64,000 nucleotides of DNA from Enoplolaimus lenunculus (taxonomy: Eukaryota; Nematoda; Enoplea; Enoplida; Thoracostomopsidae), in contig JASANG010001084.1 of assembly GCA_030248215.1 (NCBI GenBank), forward strand, positions 1 through 64,000, written 5' to 3'. Of this stretch, positions 10,832 through 23,100 are shown in pieces; the stretch's first letter is position 1, and each line of letters begins with the position of its first letter. The notes beneath the pieces are model-generated. The model was not told the origin of the DNA, searched no databases, and saw only the letters and a list, made by a program, of their open reading frames with translations. The translations under genes were made by a program, and so were the position numbers.

Positions 10832-12773
10832 AGTCAATGATATAACTAATACTGATACGCAGCTATCGTACGCAAGGTCTCGACGCAAGGCGGCCCACCC
10901 AAGACCGGTCCCATTTCTAGGTGACCAGTCCGGAAGTCCACTAACCAAACGGACTGTGAAGTAATGGCCGTTCATATGTCTGTTCCGTATCGTTGACCGG
11001 ACCAATTTTCAAAAGCCCAGAACGATCCAGCGGGGCTTGGCCTGCTTTTGCAGCATAATTTTGAAACATTTTACTCGAAAAATACTACTGGTCTCGGAGA
11101 CTGCCATATTGTTTGTGATTGTCTAAAAATAAATTGTTCAAATTTTAAAAATTCCCTACACCGCCTCTAGACCAGTTTGAGTTAAACACAAACTTTCATA
11201 CGCGAATGTACCAAACATCATTTTCAGCGGATGGACCACAATTTTGTAGACGAATGACCTCCTACTGACGCTACTTTTTGTTTGCGGGCTTGTTGTGATG
11301 AACTATATTTATGTTTTTTTTTTCGTTTAGTTGAAAAATATTTTCATAAAAGATAAGGAAAGCAACAATTGCCTATCGTATTAGTGGCGTATGACTAAAA
11401 CTTGACAATCTAATAACGCATATTTTGCTCGAGTTACTTGTATACTTTTATAGTAATAAAACAGTCAGAGTAGTCGGGTAAATAACACACTCAATGCACT
11501 AATGTGTAGTCAGTGTGGAGCATTCACAAATTTCGCATGCCAGAGACCACGCGATGTATAGCAGTGATCGAACTCGAATGAAGCAAGCAAACGCTAAATG
11601 CAATTTTTAATATATCTTGGTCCTGATTATGGTCGGGGGGGGCTACGCATGGGTACCCCCGCCCCCTTTGAATATGCCAGTGAACAGTGTTAATATAAAA
11701 TAGTTTTTAAGACAATTTTCTGTGTTAAAATTGAAGTTTACCCTGTCTCAATACAGCCACACGTGTTTGTGACTACTGTGTTTTCAATGTAAACGTCATG
11801 TTCAGAACTACGACTAATATTATTGAGCAGTGGCAGTAGCGAGGAATTCAGAATGATGGCAGAAGGCATCGAAAAAAGGGGACTTAAATATTTGCTCTTA
11901 AGATAAAACTAGCACAGTGAAACGGTGGTTTAGTATTAAAACAGTGTCTTTAAAGCTTAAGCCTAAGCCTAAACCTTAACCCTGGCTGAAATTAATCCGA
12001 ATTGAGGTATCGGCCTCATTGAAACGAGCCATTGGCTCGGTACGTCCGTGTTGTTGAGACGTTATGAGCTTAACTTTGTATACAAACATTACTTAATTTA
12101 TAAAAGTAAAACATTTGTTTGTTGATTTATATGGGTTTTGAAAGATTAATTATTAAATATCAGATCTAATTATGATGGCGTTGAGTTTTGGTAATTGTGC
12201 AATTTTTGCTGTTGTACATTTTGCCACCGCAATTAAGTTTCGAAACTGTCAGATTTTCGCATTAGTTAGGCTTAGGAATACATTTAGTCTCGGATTAATA
12301 TTGTGTAGTTAGGCTTAGGAATACATTTAGGCTCGGATTAATATTGTGGTTAGGATTATTACACTTGGGCGCTGTGTTAAATTTATTGTTAGGCTTAGAG
12401 TGCAATGTGTAAGTACGGGTTAGATGTGTTCCCACTTTGTTCAGGGGGCAGAGGTTTCGTATGAAATGAACTTATTCAAGAAATCGCTAAGAAATGTCGA
12501 GAAAAATTCTTTGGGGAGCAAAGAATAGTAAGATCTGGTCCAAAAAACGCCATAATTTGAAGGAAGGAGACGACTATTAATCTCTCGCTTGTTTTGCACC
12601 TAACAGAGTTTTGGCTTTACAAGTATAATTGGCAAATTCTGGTTCAGCAAGTATTCAATTTTTGAATTTTTGATTTCTAATAAAATGCGAATTTGGCAAG
12701 CTGTAGAGTTATGACTTACAATGCAACATTTACATAAATTTGACACCTTTGCAGGAGTAGCAGCCGGCCCGTA
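10832..12773. other. No gene recognised; degenerate repeats
   Basis: This is AT-rich sequence without a convincing exon. It contains a short AAGCCTAAGCCTAAACC remnant at 11953 and a 49-bp sequence beginning AGTTAGGCTTAGGAATACAT repeated twice at 12263-12358. Both are probably family A debris. Nothing else could be named. Confidence 0.45.
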
Positions 12774-12910
12774 GCCAAGGCGGGCAAAGGGGCTTAGTTC
12801 CTCCGGGAAAAATTTTGCCCGTCTCCCCAGAAAATTTTCAACCTTGCTTGTACGTCATCGAAAAACGTTGAATGTCACTGCTGAAAAATGTTTATCTGGC
12901 CACGGGCCTG
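12774..12910. mobile_element. hAT-like MITE, family E (copy 2)
   Basis: CGGCCCGTAGCCAAGGCGGG at the left and TGGCCACGGGCCTG at the right, with the same GAAAATTTTCAACCTTGCTTG interior as the other copies. The target duplication is no longer legible. Confidence 0.75.
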
Positions 12911-13131
12911 GTGAGATCGTGGCTGTGAAACGTATACTGTAACCCAAGCCAAGTTCAGTTTTCATACCAGTGATAAAGTCATTGATGCGTTTCGGACGTT
13001 TTCTTGACAGGCTTCAAAAACGGATTTATGGCTGATGCAAAAGGTATTTTATGTTCGTTTAAATGTGGATTATTAAACGTTTCACATTTGGACTTTGAAA
13101 GCGAATCGCAATCAATGCGTATACCGAATAC

Positions 13132-13333
13132 GGCCCACGTTCAGCTGAGGGTCAAAACAGTAATCCGTATTCTTAACCTAATACCTACCCCTAAGCTTCG
13201 GCGTAAAAATAAGCCAAATCCTAAACCTCAACATTAGTACAGTAAGATTACTAAACCTAAGCAAAAAATTAGTTTAAAGCTTAATCTTACTATATTTTAA
13301 GCTCTCGTAAAATCGTCTGTCCATCAGCTGGCC
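13132..13333 (+). mobile_element. Degenerate family A MITE
   Basis: Left end GGCCCACGTTCAGCTGAGGG, then AACAGTAATCC..TATTC, degenerate CCTAAGC units, the family block AAAAAATTAGTTTAAAGCTT and a right end near CAGCTGGCC. Copy-specific decay hides the duplication. Confidence 0.65.
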
Positions 13334-13810
13334 ACTGGGGGTCAATGCCGTGTTGGCGCTGACGGTAACCAATGGTTATCGGTGTCAAGATAGTTTTTTT
13401 AAATATTTATATTCCTCTTCCATTGAATTTTTGCACTTGAGTCGGTTGCAATTATTTATTTACATACTTTAATGCGATGATATTGCAAATATTTGAGAGA
13501 AAAAACCATTACAAAGCTTTATACGCCGATGTTTACAGTTTGTCTTTGTTACCATAATTTTTAATACGAAATAAAACGTAGCGGTAGATCGACCAGCCAC
13601 GCTTTTGAGAAATATTTTTCTGGTCTTAGGCTATTTTTTGTTGATGTGCAAGAAAAAAAGTTTTTCAACGAGTTGGTATGGTAAAGTGTAATTTTTTCAG
13701 AAGTTTTAGTATTTAAGTTTGAGTTACAAAAACGCTTTCATTGTTTTACTTCTTAATTTAAACCGAGCATATATTATAGGGCTCGGCGTTGAAAAGGAAT
13801 TTTCGCATAG

Positions 13811-14130
13811 TTTGAGGCGTATACCATCACCACTCAGCTATAGGAGCTTGACGCTCGAGCCCGAGGGAACTCTCGCGTCTTGTGGTGATTTAGTACTATG
13901 TATACGGGTTGCAATTGTTAAACACGGTGCGATATATATTATTTAACGTATATACACTGCGCTAAGTTGCCTGTAGGCAACTCAATGTGAGAAGGGGTTA
14001 TAGATAGTAAACTGAAAATTTTTCGCTTAACCTTTTCTCACATGAATATTTTCTATGTCCCCTGAGACCTACTTTTATGCTAGGGTTCGAACTCCAGTGA
14101 CTGGAGCATCAGGCGTATACCATCACCACC
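13811..14130. mobile_element. Two partial family B elements in tandem
   Basis: At 13819-14006 lies the tRNA-core-to-right-end part of one family B element, ending GAGAAGGGGTTA. A 30-bp spacer (ATAGATAGTAAACTGAAAAT...) follows. At about 14030-14130 is the left-end-to-core part of a second element. The same spacer, inverted, separates the two family B copies at 56.8-57.4 kb. The pair therefore looks like a mobilised or duplicated dimer that has lost its outer parts here. Confidence 0.7.
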
Positions 14131-14901
14131 AACGTTTATTAAATATATGTATTGCTCTTTAATATTAACTGCACAGCGGCGGCCGCAGAAAATTATATTT
14201 TGGAGGGCACCGAATAATTATAGGGGCCCTATAATTGCCATTCAATATTGTCTACTTTCTTTTTGGCTGATTCTGTTTGGGAGGGGGAGGCACCAGCCAA
14301 ATTTGTCTGGGCACCAAACACCAATACCCCCGGTGGTGGATACGTCCTTGTAACTGCAACTGAAACTCACTTAATATCTTCTTTCACTTCTGTCAGCATT
14401 GAAATGAAATTTTATCATTGCTTTCTGTTTTTTTCGCTAAGTTGTTTTGATGTGATCCGATATTTTTCAATTTTATAATAGGTTTCGCTTGGTGTTATAG
14501 GCTGAAGACTTCAAAGTTTCCTTTAATCGCTCGATACCACGCTTTATCATTAGGCTTAAGCTTAAACACAATGTCGACTTCATGTTTAGGTTTAGGCTTA
14601 GAATATGCGTAATGTTATACCAGGTGAATACTCAGAATGCCGCGAGCTACAGGTCCAGGATTTTTTGACCAGAAAGTGTTTTCATGATTCTTATCTACGA
14701 AAATTCAGCTCAAACTTGGTCCTTGGGATATGGTACATTTAAAGATAATGTAAATGAAGTTCAAAAGAAATACGCCAAATAAGACCACTCTGGGTCAGGT
14801 GTATTATCACAGTTATCATTAACAGTATCGAAAGGCCAATAGCACGATTGTCCTATAAAATTTGCCAGTCGTTGAATAATTTTAAATAGCCACAATAAGT
14901 A

Positions 14902-15235
14902 TGCAACCGGAATTCCGGTTCCGGTAGGGAAATCCGCTTTTTTTCACTATCCGGTTCCGGTAAAAATTCCGGTCATACGAAAATTTAAGAAAAATTGACA
15001 TATTCTAACTTATTTTCCGAAAATTAGTCTGAGCGCGTATTGCCAAAATTTTTAATTTGTGTCATACTTCATAATTGATCATACGTGTCTAGCTTTACTA
15101 CATTTGTTTCAGGATTTCGACATCCTAAATGGTGTAGCGTTAAAAGTGAATTTTTTCGATAGTTCCAGTTCCGGTATTTTTTTAACTTTCCGGTGCTGGT
15201 TTCGGTTCCGGTATTTTATAATTCCAGTTGCACCC
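14902..15235. mobile_element. CCGGTTCCGG-rich TIR element, family F relative
   Basis: TGCAACCGGAATTCCGG at the left and the inverse of GGTGCAACTGGAATTATA at the right, with several CCGGTTCCGGTA copies in both sub-terminal zones. There is no clear duplication. The flanking stretches 14131-14901 and 15236-15622 show no gene I can support. Confidence 0.6.
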
Positions 15236-15622
15236 TGGCAACAACCTATACGCTACAAGACAGCAGCTTTGGCTTGCATAATTCTGGTCTGTTCCCCCAA
15301 ACATTCAAAATAACTGTATAGATCTTGCCTAACATAAATGTACAAGTAGTATCACACTATCTTAATGTTTCGTGGTGTCTTTGTTATTTTTAACTACTGT
15401 CAAGGTTATGAAAAATGTTTTGGGTGAATTTTTGCAAAAAATATAATATTTCGTTGTTTAAATAATTCGTTCCAATATTTTGTCATTTAAACAATTTGTC
15501 CGATCGTATCGCAGCGTCTTTCAACTGAAAGTAAAACAGCTTACAAAAATATGCGAAATTAAACAAATTGTATCGAAACAAAGTTCGCGTTACAAAGGTG
15601 GAAAATGTTGCATCGTTAATCG

Positions 15623-15903
15623 GACCAATGTTAGTTTAAGGGGCGTAACAGTAGATTAAGCGTATTCCTAAGCCTAAGCCTAAGCGTTGCAAAAATGTGT
15701 TCCTAAGCCTAAGCCTAAGCCTAAGCCTAAGCCTATGCCTAAGCCTAAGCCTAAGCCTAAGCCTAAGCCTAAGCCTAAGCCTAAGCCTAAGCCTATGCCT
15801 AAGCCTAAGCCTAAGTCTAAGCAACAAAATATAATCTAGAATCTAAACCTACTCTATTATGGACCCAACAGAAACCTGGATGCCCCTTGAAGTAAGATGG
15901 GCC
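15623..15903 (+). mobile_element. Family A MITE with the longest GCCTAA array
   Basis: A 281-bp element has an 8-bp duplication GTTAATCG at 15615-15622 and 15904-15911. It starts GACCAATGTTAGTTTAAGGGG and ends CCCTTGAAGTAAGATGGGCC. From about 15700 to 15812 it contains some 19 nearly perfect CCTAAG hexamers, interrupted by two CCTATG units. The array is flanked by the family blocks CAGTAGATTAAGCGTATTCC and AATCTAAACCTACTCTATTAT, so it is clearly internal to the element. Confidence 0.88.
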
Positions 15904-16802
15904 GTTAATCGTATACCTAATTCATTGACAAAGCTTAGTATATTTAGTGCAAACAGCGTTCAAACCAGTGCATTAGTGTGTTTTCAGCTTAAGGATAACA
16001 CAAAAGATTATCTTTATGTATATTAAAAAGTAGTAAGATTAATGTTTACAGGTAGGTATTTAGTGACACTTTTTCGTTTACCTCACCTTGATTTTTCATG
16101 AAAGTCTAAAATAGCACGAAATACAAGGAAAAAATGATTGAACAATTTACTGAACTAAAAATTGAAGCTTGCGTATTGCTAGTTTTTTTCAAACGATTCT
16201 TCGCGCAAAGCTTGTTATTCGTACTTTTTAGTTTACTAAACCTTGAATGGATTTTGATTGGAATGACAACAGGTTTAGATATTAAAATCGGCTTGCGGCT
16301 ATATTTCGGTTATTACAAAAACAGCGTTGCCGTATGCTAAACGATATTATTATAATTTTGCTCTGAAACTAAATTTCCGCGTGTAACTAACGTAGTCACC
16401 TTATATCGTACAACAAAACAAAAAAATTGCACAATTTGTAGTTTTGAATAAATATTTTAACATTTTTGCAAACGCAGTAAAAATGCAAAAGCAATCGTGA
16501 CTGTGCGCAAACTTTGTTTGCAATTTTAGAGCTATTTTCATGGTCACTGCGTAATAGTGTTATTTGCATGATCTGAGCCTGCGGAATATGTGGGGCTGCA
16601 GTGTGGCTTTCGGGAAGCACAATAGGTGACAATTTAACAGCATTAAGCAGTATTTTTACTCTATATATCTACTCATATCAACAATGGTTCAGAACACTCA
16701 GGAAGTGCCGCCGTGCCCCCTGCACAGACTTGCCGGCGCATATGGTTATTTCTAGTTAAATTGTGATTACTGCATTTTTACTTTCAAGTAGAAAGTTGTG
16801 TT
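15904..16802. other. No gene recognised
   Basis: AT-rich unique-looking sequence. The longest open frames are short, lack credible splice signals and have no protein character I recognise. Confidence 0.4.
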
Positions 16803-17080
16803 TTGTATGCTCAGAGCTCGCAAATGTATGCTCAGAGCTCGCAAATGTATGCTCAGAGCTCGCAAATGTATGCTCAGAGCTCGCAAATGCATGCTCAGAG
16901 CTCGCAAATGTATGCTCAGAGCTCGCAAATGTATGCTCAGAGCTCTCAAATGTATGCTCAGAGCTCTCAAATGTATGCTCAGAGCTCGCAAATGTATGCT
17001 CAGAGCTCGCAAATGTATGCTCAGAGCTCGCAAATGTATGCTCAGAGCTCGAAAATGTATGCTCAGAGCTCGCAAGTCTA
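16803..17080. repeat. 21-bp minisatellite, about 13 copies
   Basis: The unit is GCTCAGAGCTCGCAAATGTAT, highly uniform, with a few G-to-T or G-to-A variants (CTCTCAA, CTCGAAA). The period is a multiple of three and the unit has no stop in most frames, so long open frames appear on both strands. They need not be genes. Each unit contains the palindrome GAGCTC. Confidence 0.9.
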
Positions 17081-17892
17081 GAGTAACAGAGCTGTACCTG
17101 CCTACCTAACAGCAAAAAGATTAATGGATGGATATAACGAGTAGCGAATCACAGGAGATGTGTTTTTCATTTCGTAAAAAAATGGACGCAGTTTGTTTTA
17201 GAACGATTTCAAGGTTATTTTACAAAATAATTGGTCGATTTTGCATTTTAAAATATTTATATTGTAATAGTAACTACACAATCACTGTTATGTTTTATGG
17301 GGATGGTCGCCTTTGTTTTAGGATACGACCCCCCGGCTTGGGCGAGCTTATTCAAACCGAAACGTAAGGAAGGGGTCGGGAATCTCCTGTAAGTTCGACG
17401 GACCCGTAAACTTCAAGCTCGCTAATACGAGCGTTTATTGACACAAAACGAGTAACATCTTACGGAAAGGGTATGTTGTCCAAAAATCACAACAGTTTGA
17501 CATTTTGCGAATCAAAATTTTATGTTCCAGTGACTTGGCAAAATGTTGTCAATTTGCAGGCGAACAGTAAGGAGAAAAATAGGTTTTCGTTTGTTGCGAT
17601 ATCACGATTTGTTAGCTTCGAAAACTTTTCAGTGATTTCTGTAATCAAAATATTGCTAACAGGGTTCGTGATTACGTTTTTGGACATTGAACAGTTTAGT
17701 TCTGCTGTCCCCATCTGGAGCAAATTTAATACTGCGCTCACGCGTAATAATTATTAATGTTAAACACTGTGAACTGTTAATTAGTTGAGCGTTTACTGCT
17801 TACAATACCCAAATTACGTGTACTTCGAATTCATTTGAAATTAGATTACGTTGAAAAATCAAATTGTTCATTATAAATGAGAAAAATTTTAC

Positions 17893-18330
17893 AACGACCC
17901 GAATAAAAGGGGATGTCAGATGTTCCTTTTGGCTCTCCAGAAAACTCCCCAAATAGTTATTTGGTTACGGACTGTTATTTATTGTTCAATCCAACTCCCG
18001 CGATTTGGACCACACTTCTTTAACTTATGCCAGCCTTTTTCGATGGTTACTTATTACTTTAGGAACATGTGTTTAGGAATTGAGTATGCTGCTATGAATA
18101 TAGGTAACATTACATATATTATGAGTAATGAATCAAATTCTGTACTGAACTTAATTTGGTACGGAAAGCAATACGCAATCTAATTAATAGCATAACTGAC
18201 CTTTATGCACTTATTAGTAATTTTGGACTCGATGCAGTTACAAGCTCTAATTAGGCATATAGGCTCCTATTGATTTTGATTCAAAATAGAGACCTCAGAT
18301 TCTAATTACCTACCCCCTTTATAGGAATCT
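17893..18330. mobile_element. Old inverted copy of family H
   Basis: Blocks such as TTTGGTTACGGACTGTTATT and CGACCCGAATAAAAGGGG match, in inverse order, the paired elements at 58.86 and 60.39 kb. It is more divergent than those two. The limits are approximate. Confidence 0.5.
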
Positions 18331-18904
18331 GGCATGTGTATAATTCCTAAAATTATAAAAATTGTAGTTTCAAATGTGTTCAGAATATCGTACCATGTGA
18401 AATAATGAATAATTGTTAAAGTTGTGTACACTTTTTTCAACACCTCGTTTCCAGGATCGAAGCCAAAACTTTGCTTCGAGCAGGCTGTTTATAGTCTTAT
18501 GGAGATTCCAAAATCCAATTATGAAACCTGATTTAAAATGTCGTATATTTTCCGCAAATTTCAAAGGCGGCTATATCCTTTATCCCTTGTACACCCCTCT
18601 TTAGTGTTATCCTGCTCCAAAGCTTGTTTTAGTTAATCGGTAGTTTTCTATTGATATTTTCAGGGTTGATATCTACGATAACAGTATTTTAAGTTATGAT
18701 TTAAAAATTAAGCTTCAATATTAAACCGTTTGCAATATTATCTGGTTGTGAATTTCAAGACAACGAAATTTTATCATTGTTTGACATACCTAATAAAAGG
18801 TAAAATGGAAATCGGAAGGGTAAAAATGTTGATTAAAGTAGGGATTGGTTAATCTAACCGAACTAAGTCTTTAGTAATTATTGTTCAACATCGAAATATT
18901 GATA

Positions 18905-18980
18905 ACAGATTAATATATATGCGTATATATAATATATTATATATATTATATATGTATATATACATATATATACATTATGT
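18905..18980. repeat. TA-rich simple repeat
   Basis: Alternating TATATA/TATATG tract of about 75 bp, some 250 bp upstream of the first plakin-gene exon. Confidence 0.8.
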
Positions 18981-19228
18981 ATAAAGCTCAAAATATGATT
19001 GAATATTTGTGAAGTTTTTTCGATGCTTTCGGCGATTGAGAAATCTTCTGATTCAGAAATTCTTTACTATACAGATTTTGTTGGGCGTGTTCTGCTTTAT
19101 ACAACGATATTAAAAGCACTTTATGCTACATTGCAATCCATTTTATCGAATAATTGTGTTTCAGCAATTGTCACCTTCGTATCCTTTGAATCTTTGATTT
19201 ATCTTCCTTCATTTGCTAACAACGAACT

Positions 19229-20161
19229 ATGTCGTCAGTCGAAATCAAGCGTTACACTGGAACCGATCCAGCTGGAAAATCCGCAAGCAGTCGGCATACC
19301 ACAACAACGTCTTCACGGCAGGAGTACTTTGAGTCACGCTCGGAGCAAAGATACCAGGAGTATCAATCGATAAACGGCGACGATTTCAGTGACCGTCCTC
19401 AAATTCGTCAAAAATATGTTCAAATCGAACCGTACGCTTCAATTCGAGGAGGAGGAGCAACAGCTGATACTTCAACAGGAGTGTCAAAACAGGAGCGACA
19501 ACAACATCACTACTATTCAACAGCGTCTGAAGAAGGAGTACCGCTCAGCGGCGAACGAGACCGTGAAACACATAAAATCGAAGAATATTCATCAAAGACA
19601 ACAATGGTGAACGGAAAAAACGACTTCGGCCACCTAGGAGGACACCAGGAGCGTCGACGGAGTGATGACAAAGAACAAGAGGGCAGACGACACAAAAAAC
19701 GGCAAGAGCATCTGGTAGAAGAGCAACATGAGTACCATACGTCCAGTGATTACCGGCAGGAGTCGTCTATATCTGAGCGAATGAAGCATGATACACCTGT
19801 TAGAGGTGTATTCTCTCGTGGCACGTCAGCGACCATTGTTGCAGAACAGGACGAACGCAAATTGCGAGAACTTGACCAACAAAGACCTCAACAGCAGCAA
19901 AAGCCAGTTTCGATCCTGAAAGACTCAGAAGCAACCACAATGGTATCGGAAAGTTCGACAAGTATGGACGCGAGAGAACAACAACGCGGAGTACAGAAAC
20001 GACTGAAAAAATTGAAAGAACGAGAACGGGCGTCGTCTAATCGGTCACTGAATAGCATCGACAGAACGAATGGAGCTGGTGAAAATCAAGTCAATGGATT
20101 TAGTAGCAAACTAGACACTACGGCTATAATCGGAAGCGATAGTAGAGAACGTCGTGAAAGG
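19229..20161 (+). CDS. Spectraplakin exon 1: charged, disordered N-terminal head
   Basis: The exon runs 311 codons from ATG at 19229 to a GTAAAC donor, ending in phase 0. It is rich in Ser, Thr, Arg, Gln and Glu, with no predicted fold, and has a PVSILKDSE motif near residue 225. The frame upstream of the ATG is closed by a TGA, which supports this start. An acceptor-like TGTGTTTCAG ends at 19164, 64 bp before the ATG. It could be a 5'-UTR exon boundary or a spliced-leader site. The head replaces the CH domains of long spectraplakins, so an alternative promoter isoform is possible. The sequence identity of this head with known proteins could not be judged. Confidence 0.8.
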
Positions 20162-23100
20162 GTAAACAGCTTCAAGTGTTTAAAATGAAAAATTTTTGTC
20201 TTATTAATTATTGTTTTTTTGCCTTATTAATTATTGTTTTTTTGCCTTATTAATTATTGTTTTTTTGCCTTATTAATTATTGTTTTTTTGCCTTATTAAT
20301 TATTGTTTTTTTGCCTTATTAATTATTGTTTTTTTGCCTTATTAATTATTGTTTTAAATTGTGACGGTTGATTTAAATTTTATATTTTTATAATTTTGTG
20401 ATTCTGCTTTTTGAGCTACACAAACCTTTTGCTAGTCTTCATTTATGCGGTGGTTTGAAATATTCGAAGCAGTGACATAACGTGATGCAGATATTTTATA
20501 TTTAGCCTGCTCAACCAAATTCAACTACGGATAATGGAAATGCGATATCGAATGAAGTTCTTCGGCAAATGCAAGCTGAAATCGACTCAATCAACGACTA
20601 TCTCGATCGAATTCTTGTCAAAATTGAACAGGTAAAGAGTGTGCTATTTTAACGAAAAGCAATGGCAACGAAAACGCTGCATATGAATTTTGAGATGATA
20701 CTTTTTCAATAGTCTGACGATCAGAGGATTTTTGTGAATATGAACGAAAATTATTAGAAAAAGGCAACTGGACGAAATAAATATATTTCAAGTGTTTAAA
20801 TATCGAAATGTTAATTTTGTTGTTTCGCGTTGTTTTTGTTAATTTTTATTAAAATTTAAATGAATCTACGACAATGCTGGCCACCAATATGTTGTAAAAG
20901 CGTTGTGCTAAGCTGTAAACCTAAGCATAGCCCAGAATATTTCTAAGCCTAAACCTCGCGTAAGCTTAACGCGACAAATTTTCGATTCGACGAGATTTCG
21001 GATTACATGTTATAAGTTGACGAGTTGTCGGGCGACGAATTGTCATGATACCAATTGGATAATATTTTAGTTACAAATCGAAGGTATTACAATTGTCACT
21101 GATGACCGCTCTGTGGATCAACTTATTGTCGAATTGGAACGTTTAGAGCGACCGATTAAAGAATTGTTTGAAGATTGCGAAGAATTGCAGTCGGCGTCTC
21201 ATCCTGATGCTTCGGATTATTTGAGAAGGTCAGAGAGCGTATGCTAATTGTTTTACAAATCCTCATTGGTGGGTGGTACTAAGCGGCAGGGAGCGGCCGG
21301 ATATCCGGCTCCTGCTAAAAATAGACATCCAGTTGCTGTATTTTAACTTGCCGGATGTGTTTATAAAACTTCAAAAAAATTGAAACGTCATCATTTATAT
21401 ATTATATATATGCCAACTGTTATGGAACTGATTGAAATAAGCTAAATCCTAAACGAAATTAATGGTCATGACCTTCAACCTACTCTATTTTATGGTACCT
21501 GAGGAAAACTGGATGAGCTTAAACGTAACGTGGCCCAAGGAAATATTGCAATTGCACGTAATACTACAAAAATATGCAATAGTGGATTAGGATCGCTGTT
21601 GAAGTGTTAAAAATGCATCGGCGCGAGAGCTTTGTCGCGTAAACACTTTGGACGGCGCCGGACGTCATCAAAAGTATAGCGCCATCCTAACTCTGTGATA
21701 TTAATGTGCCTGTATTATTAAATATGTGTGTGTAGCACTCACTTAACCACTTGGTGTATTAGGTCCTGTAATTGAGTCCCGAGCTCACATATTTAGCAAA
21801 TTGTTTATTTTGATCTTTAGCCTACGGCGATGTTAAAGTAATATCCGCAACAGCCGTAATTCGCCTGTTTGAAAATCTATTGCCAACTGACTGACCCTGG
21901 GTACTATATTTATACACCAGTGGTAGATTCAGAAATTTTTTGACATGGGGCGTGATATCTAATAATGCAGTTCCGCAAGCATAAATTCTTAGTAAAACTT
22001 CGAAGATGAATTATGCATGCCCCACAATTAAAACTGTGGCTTGGTAGAAAACTGAATTTCAACAAACTTTAAACATGTGAAATTTTCGTTACTGGAATTG
22101 AACTAAATTCTCAATCAATAAAATTCACTCAAAGAGTAGTGCAAAACGTGGAGTTCCGGAATTGAACAAAAGCGTGAAATGGAGATGTGGAATTGACGCC
22201 AAAATTTTCCACCACCTCACAGTTTTAATTGTGGAGGATGCATTACAGAAGGGCAATTTTTCTATTATAGAATTGTTTTAATGCTGCTGAAAAAATTTTC
22301 ATCCGGAGGGTTGGTCGATGCTGTTCTAAGGGAAAACAGTTCGACGTCTGGCTCGCAGCCTTGGCTATTAATTGCTGTGGCAGCATTTTTGTGTGGCGTT
22401 GTATGTTCACCTTAATGATTAGTTACTGACTCCCACATAATGACCGTTATATATAAAAATGTGTTTAAATTATTTTCCAAACAAACCAAGCAAACTGTGA
22501 ACTCACCTAATAGCCAGTAATTTATCAAGCCTACCTAAAGCTTGAAGAACTTCCTATACAAACGCTTTAATTTTACGTTTCCAGTTTGTTTTATTAACCT
22601 CAACAAATATACCCCTTATCGTTTGTTATTCATGCAATTACGTTGATTAGACTTAATATTCATTAAACTCGAACTTGAATAATTTAGCATCTCCCCTAAG
22701 CAATTACTGTTACCAAAAAGTTCCAGTTGTACAAATTATTCATAACCGCAACATGGTCCCGTAGCCAAGGCGAGCCAGGTGGGCTCAGTCCCCCTGGCGA
22801 AAATGTTCAACCTTGTTTGTAAGTCAATTAAACCCTTTGTATGCCGATCCTCAAACATTTTCACCCCCCCTTCCCCGGCTAGGTGAGTTCGCTACGGGCC
22901 TGCCGAGTAATAACCAACATTTCGATTACACCCAAATTTAATGACGTTTGAAAAGTTAATCTTTTTTGCGAGCGGAACATTTGAGTTCATCATACTTGTT
23001 GCTCAGGATTCAATAATCCGAATATGAAAAATGATGCAAATACTCATATCCACCGGATTCGAAATTTCAAGCAATTCCGGTTTCCAAACTTTTCCAAACT

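Noticed and set aside
15636-15827. Interstitial telomere or chromosome-fusion scar suggested by the (CCTAAG)n array
   Set aside because: The array lies inside a MITE with TIRs and an 8-bp target duplication, and the same blocks recur at many sites.
16756-17115. A CRISPR-like array of 21-bp repeats
   Set aside because: There are no spacers, and the sequence is a contiguous minisatellite in animal DNA.
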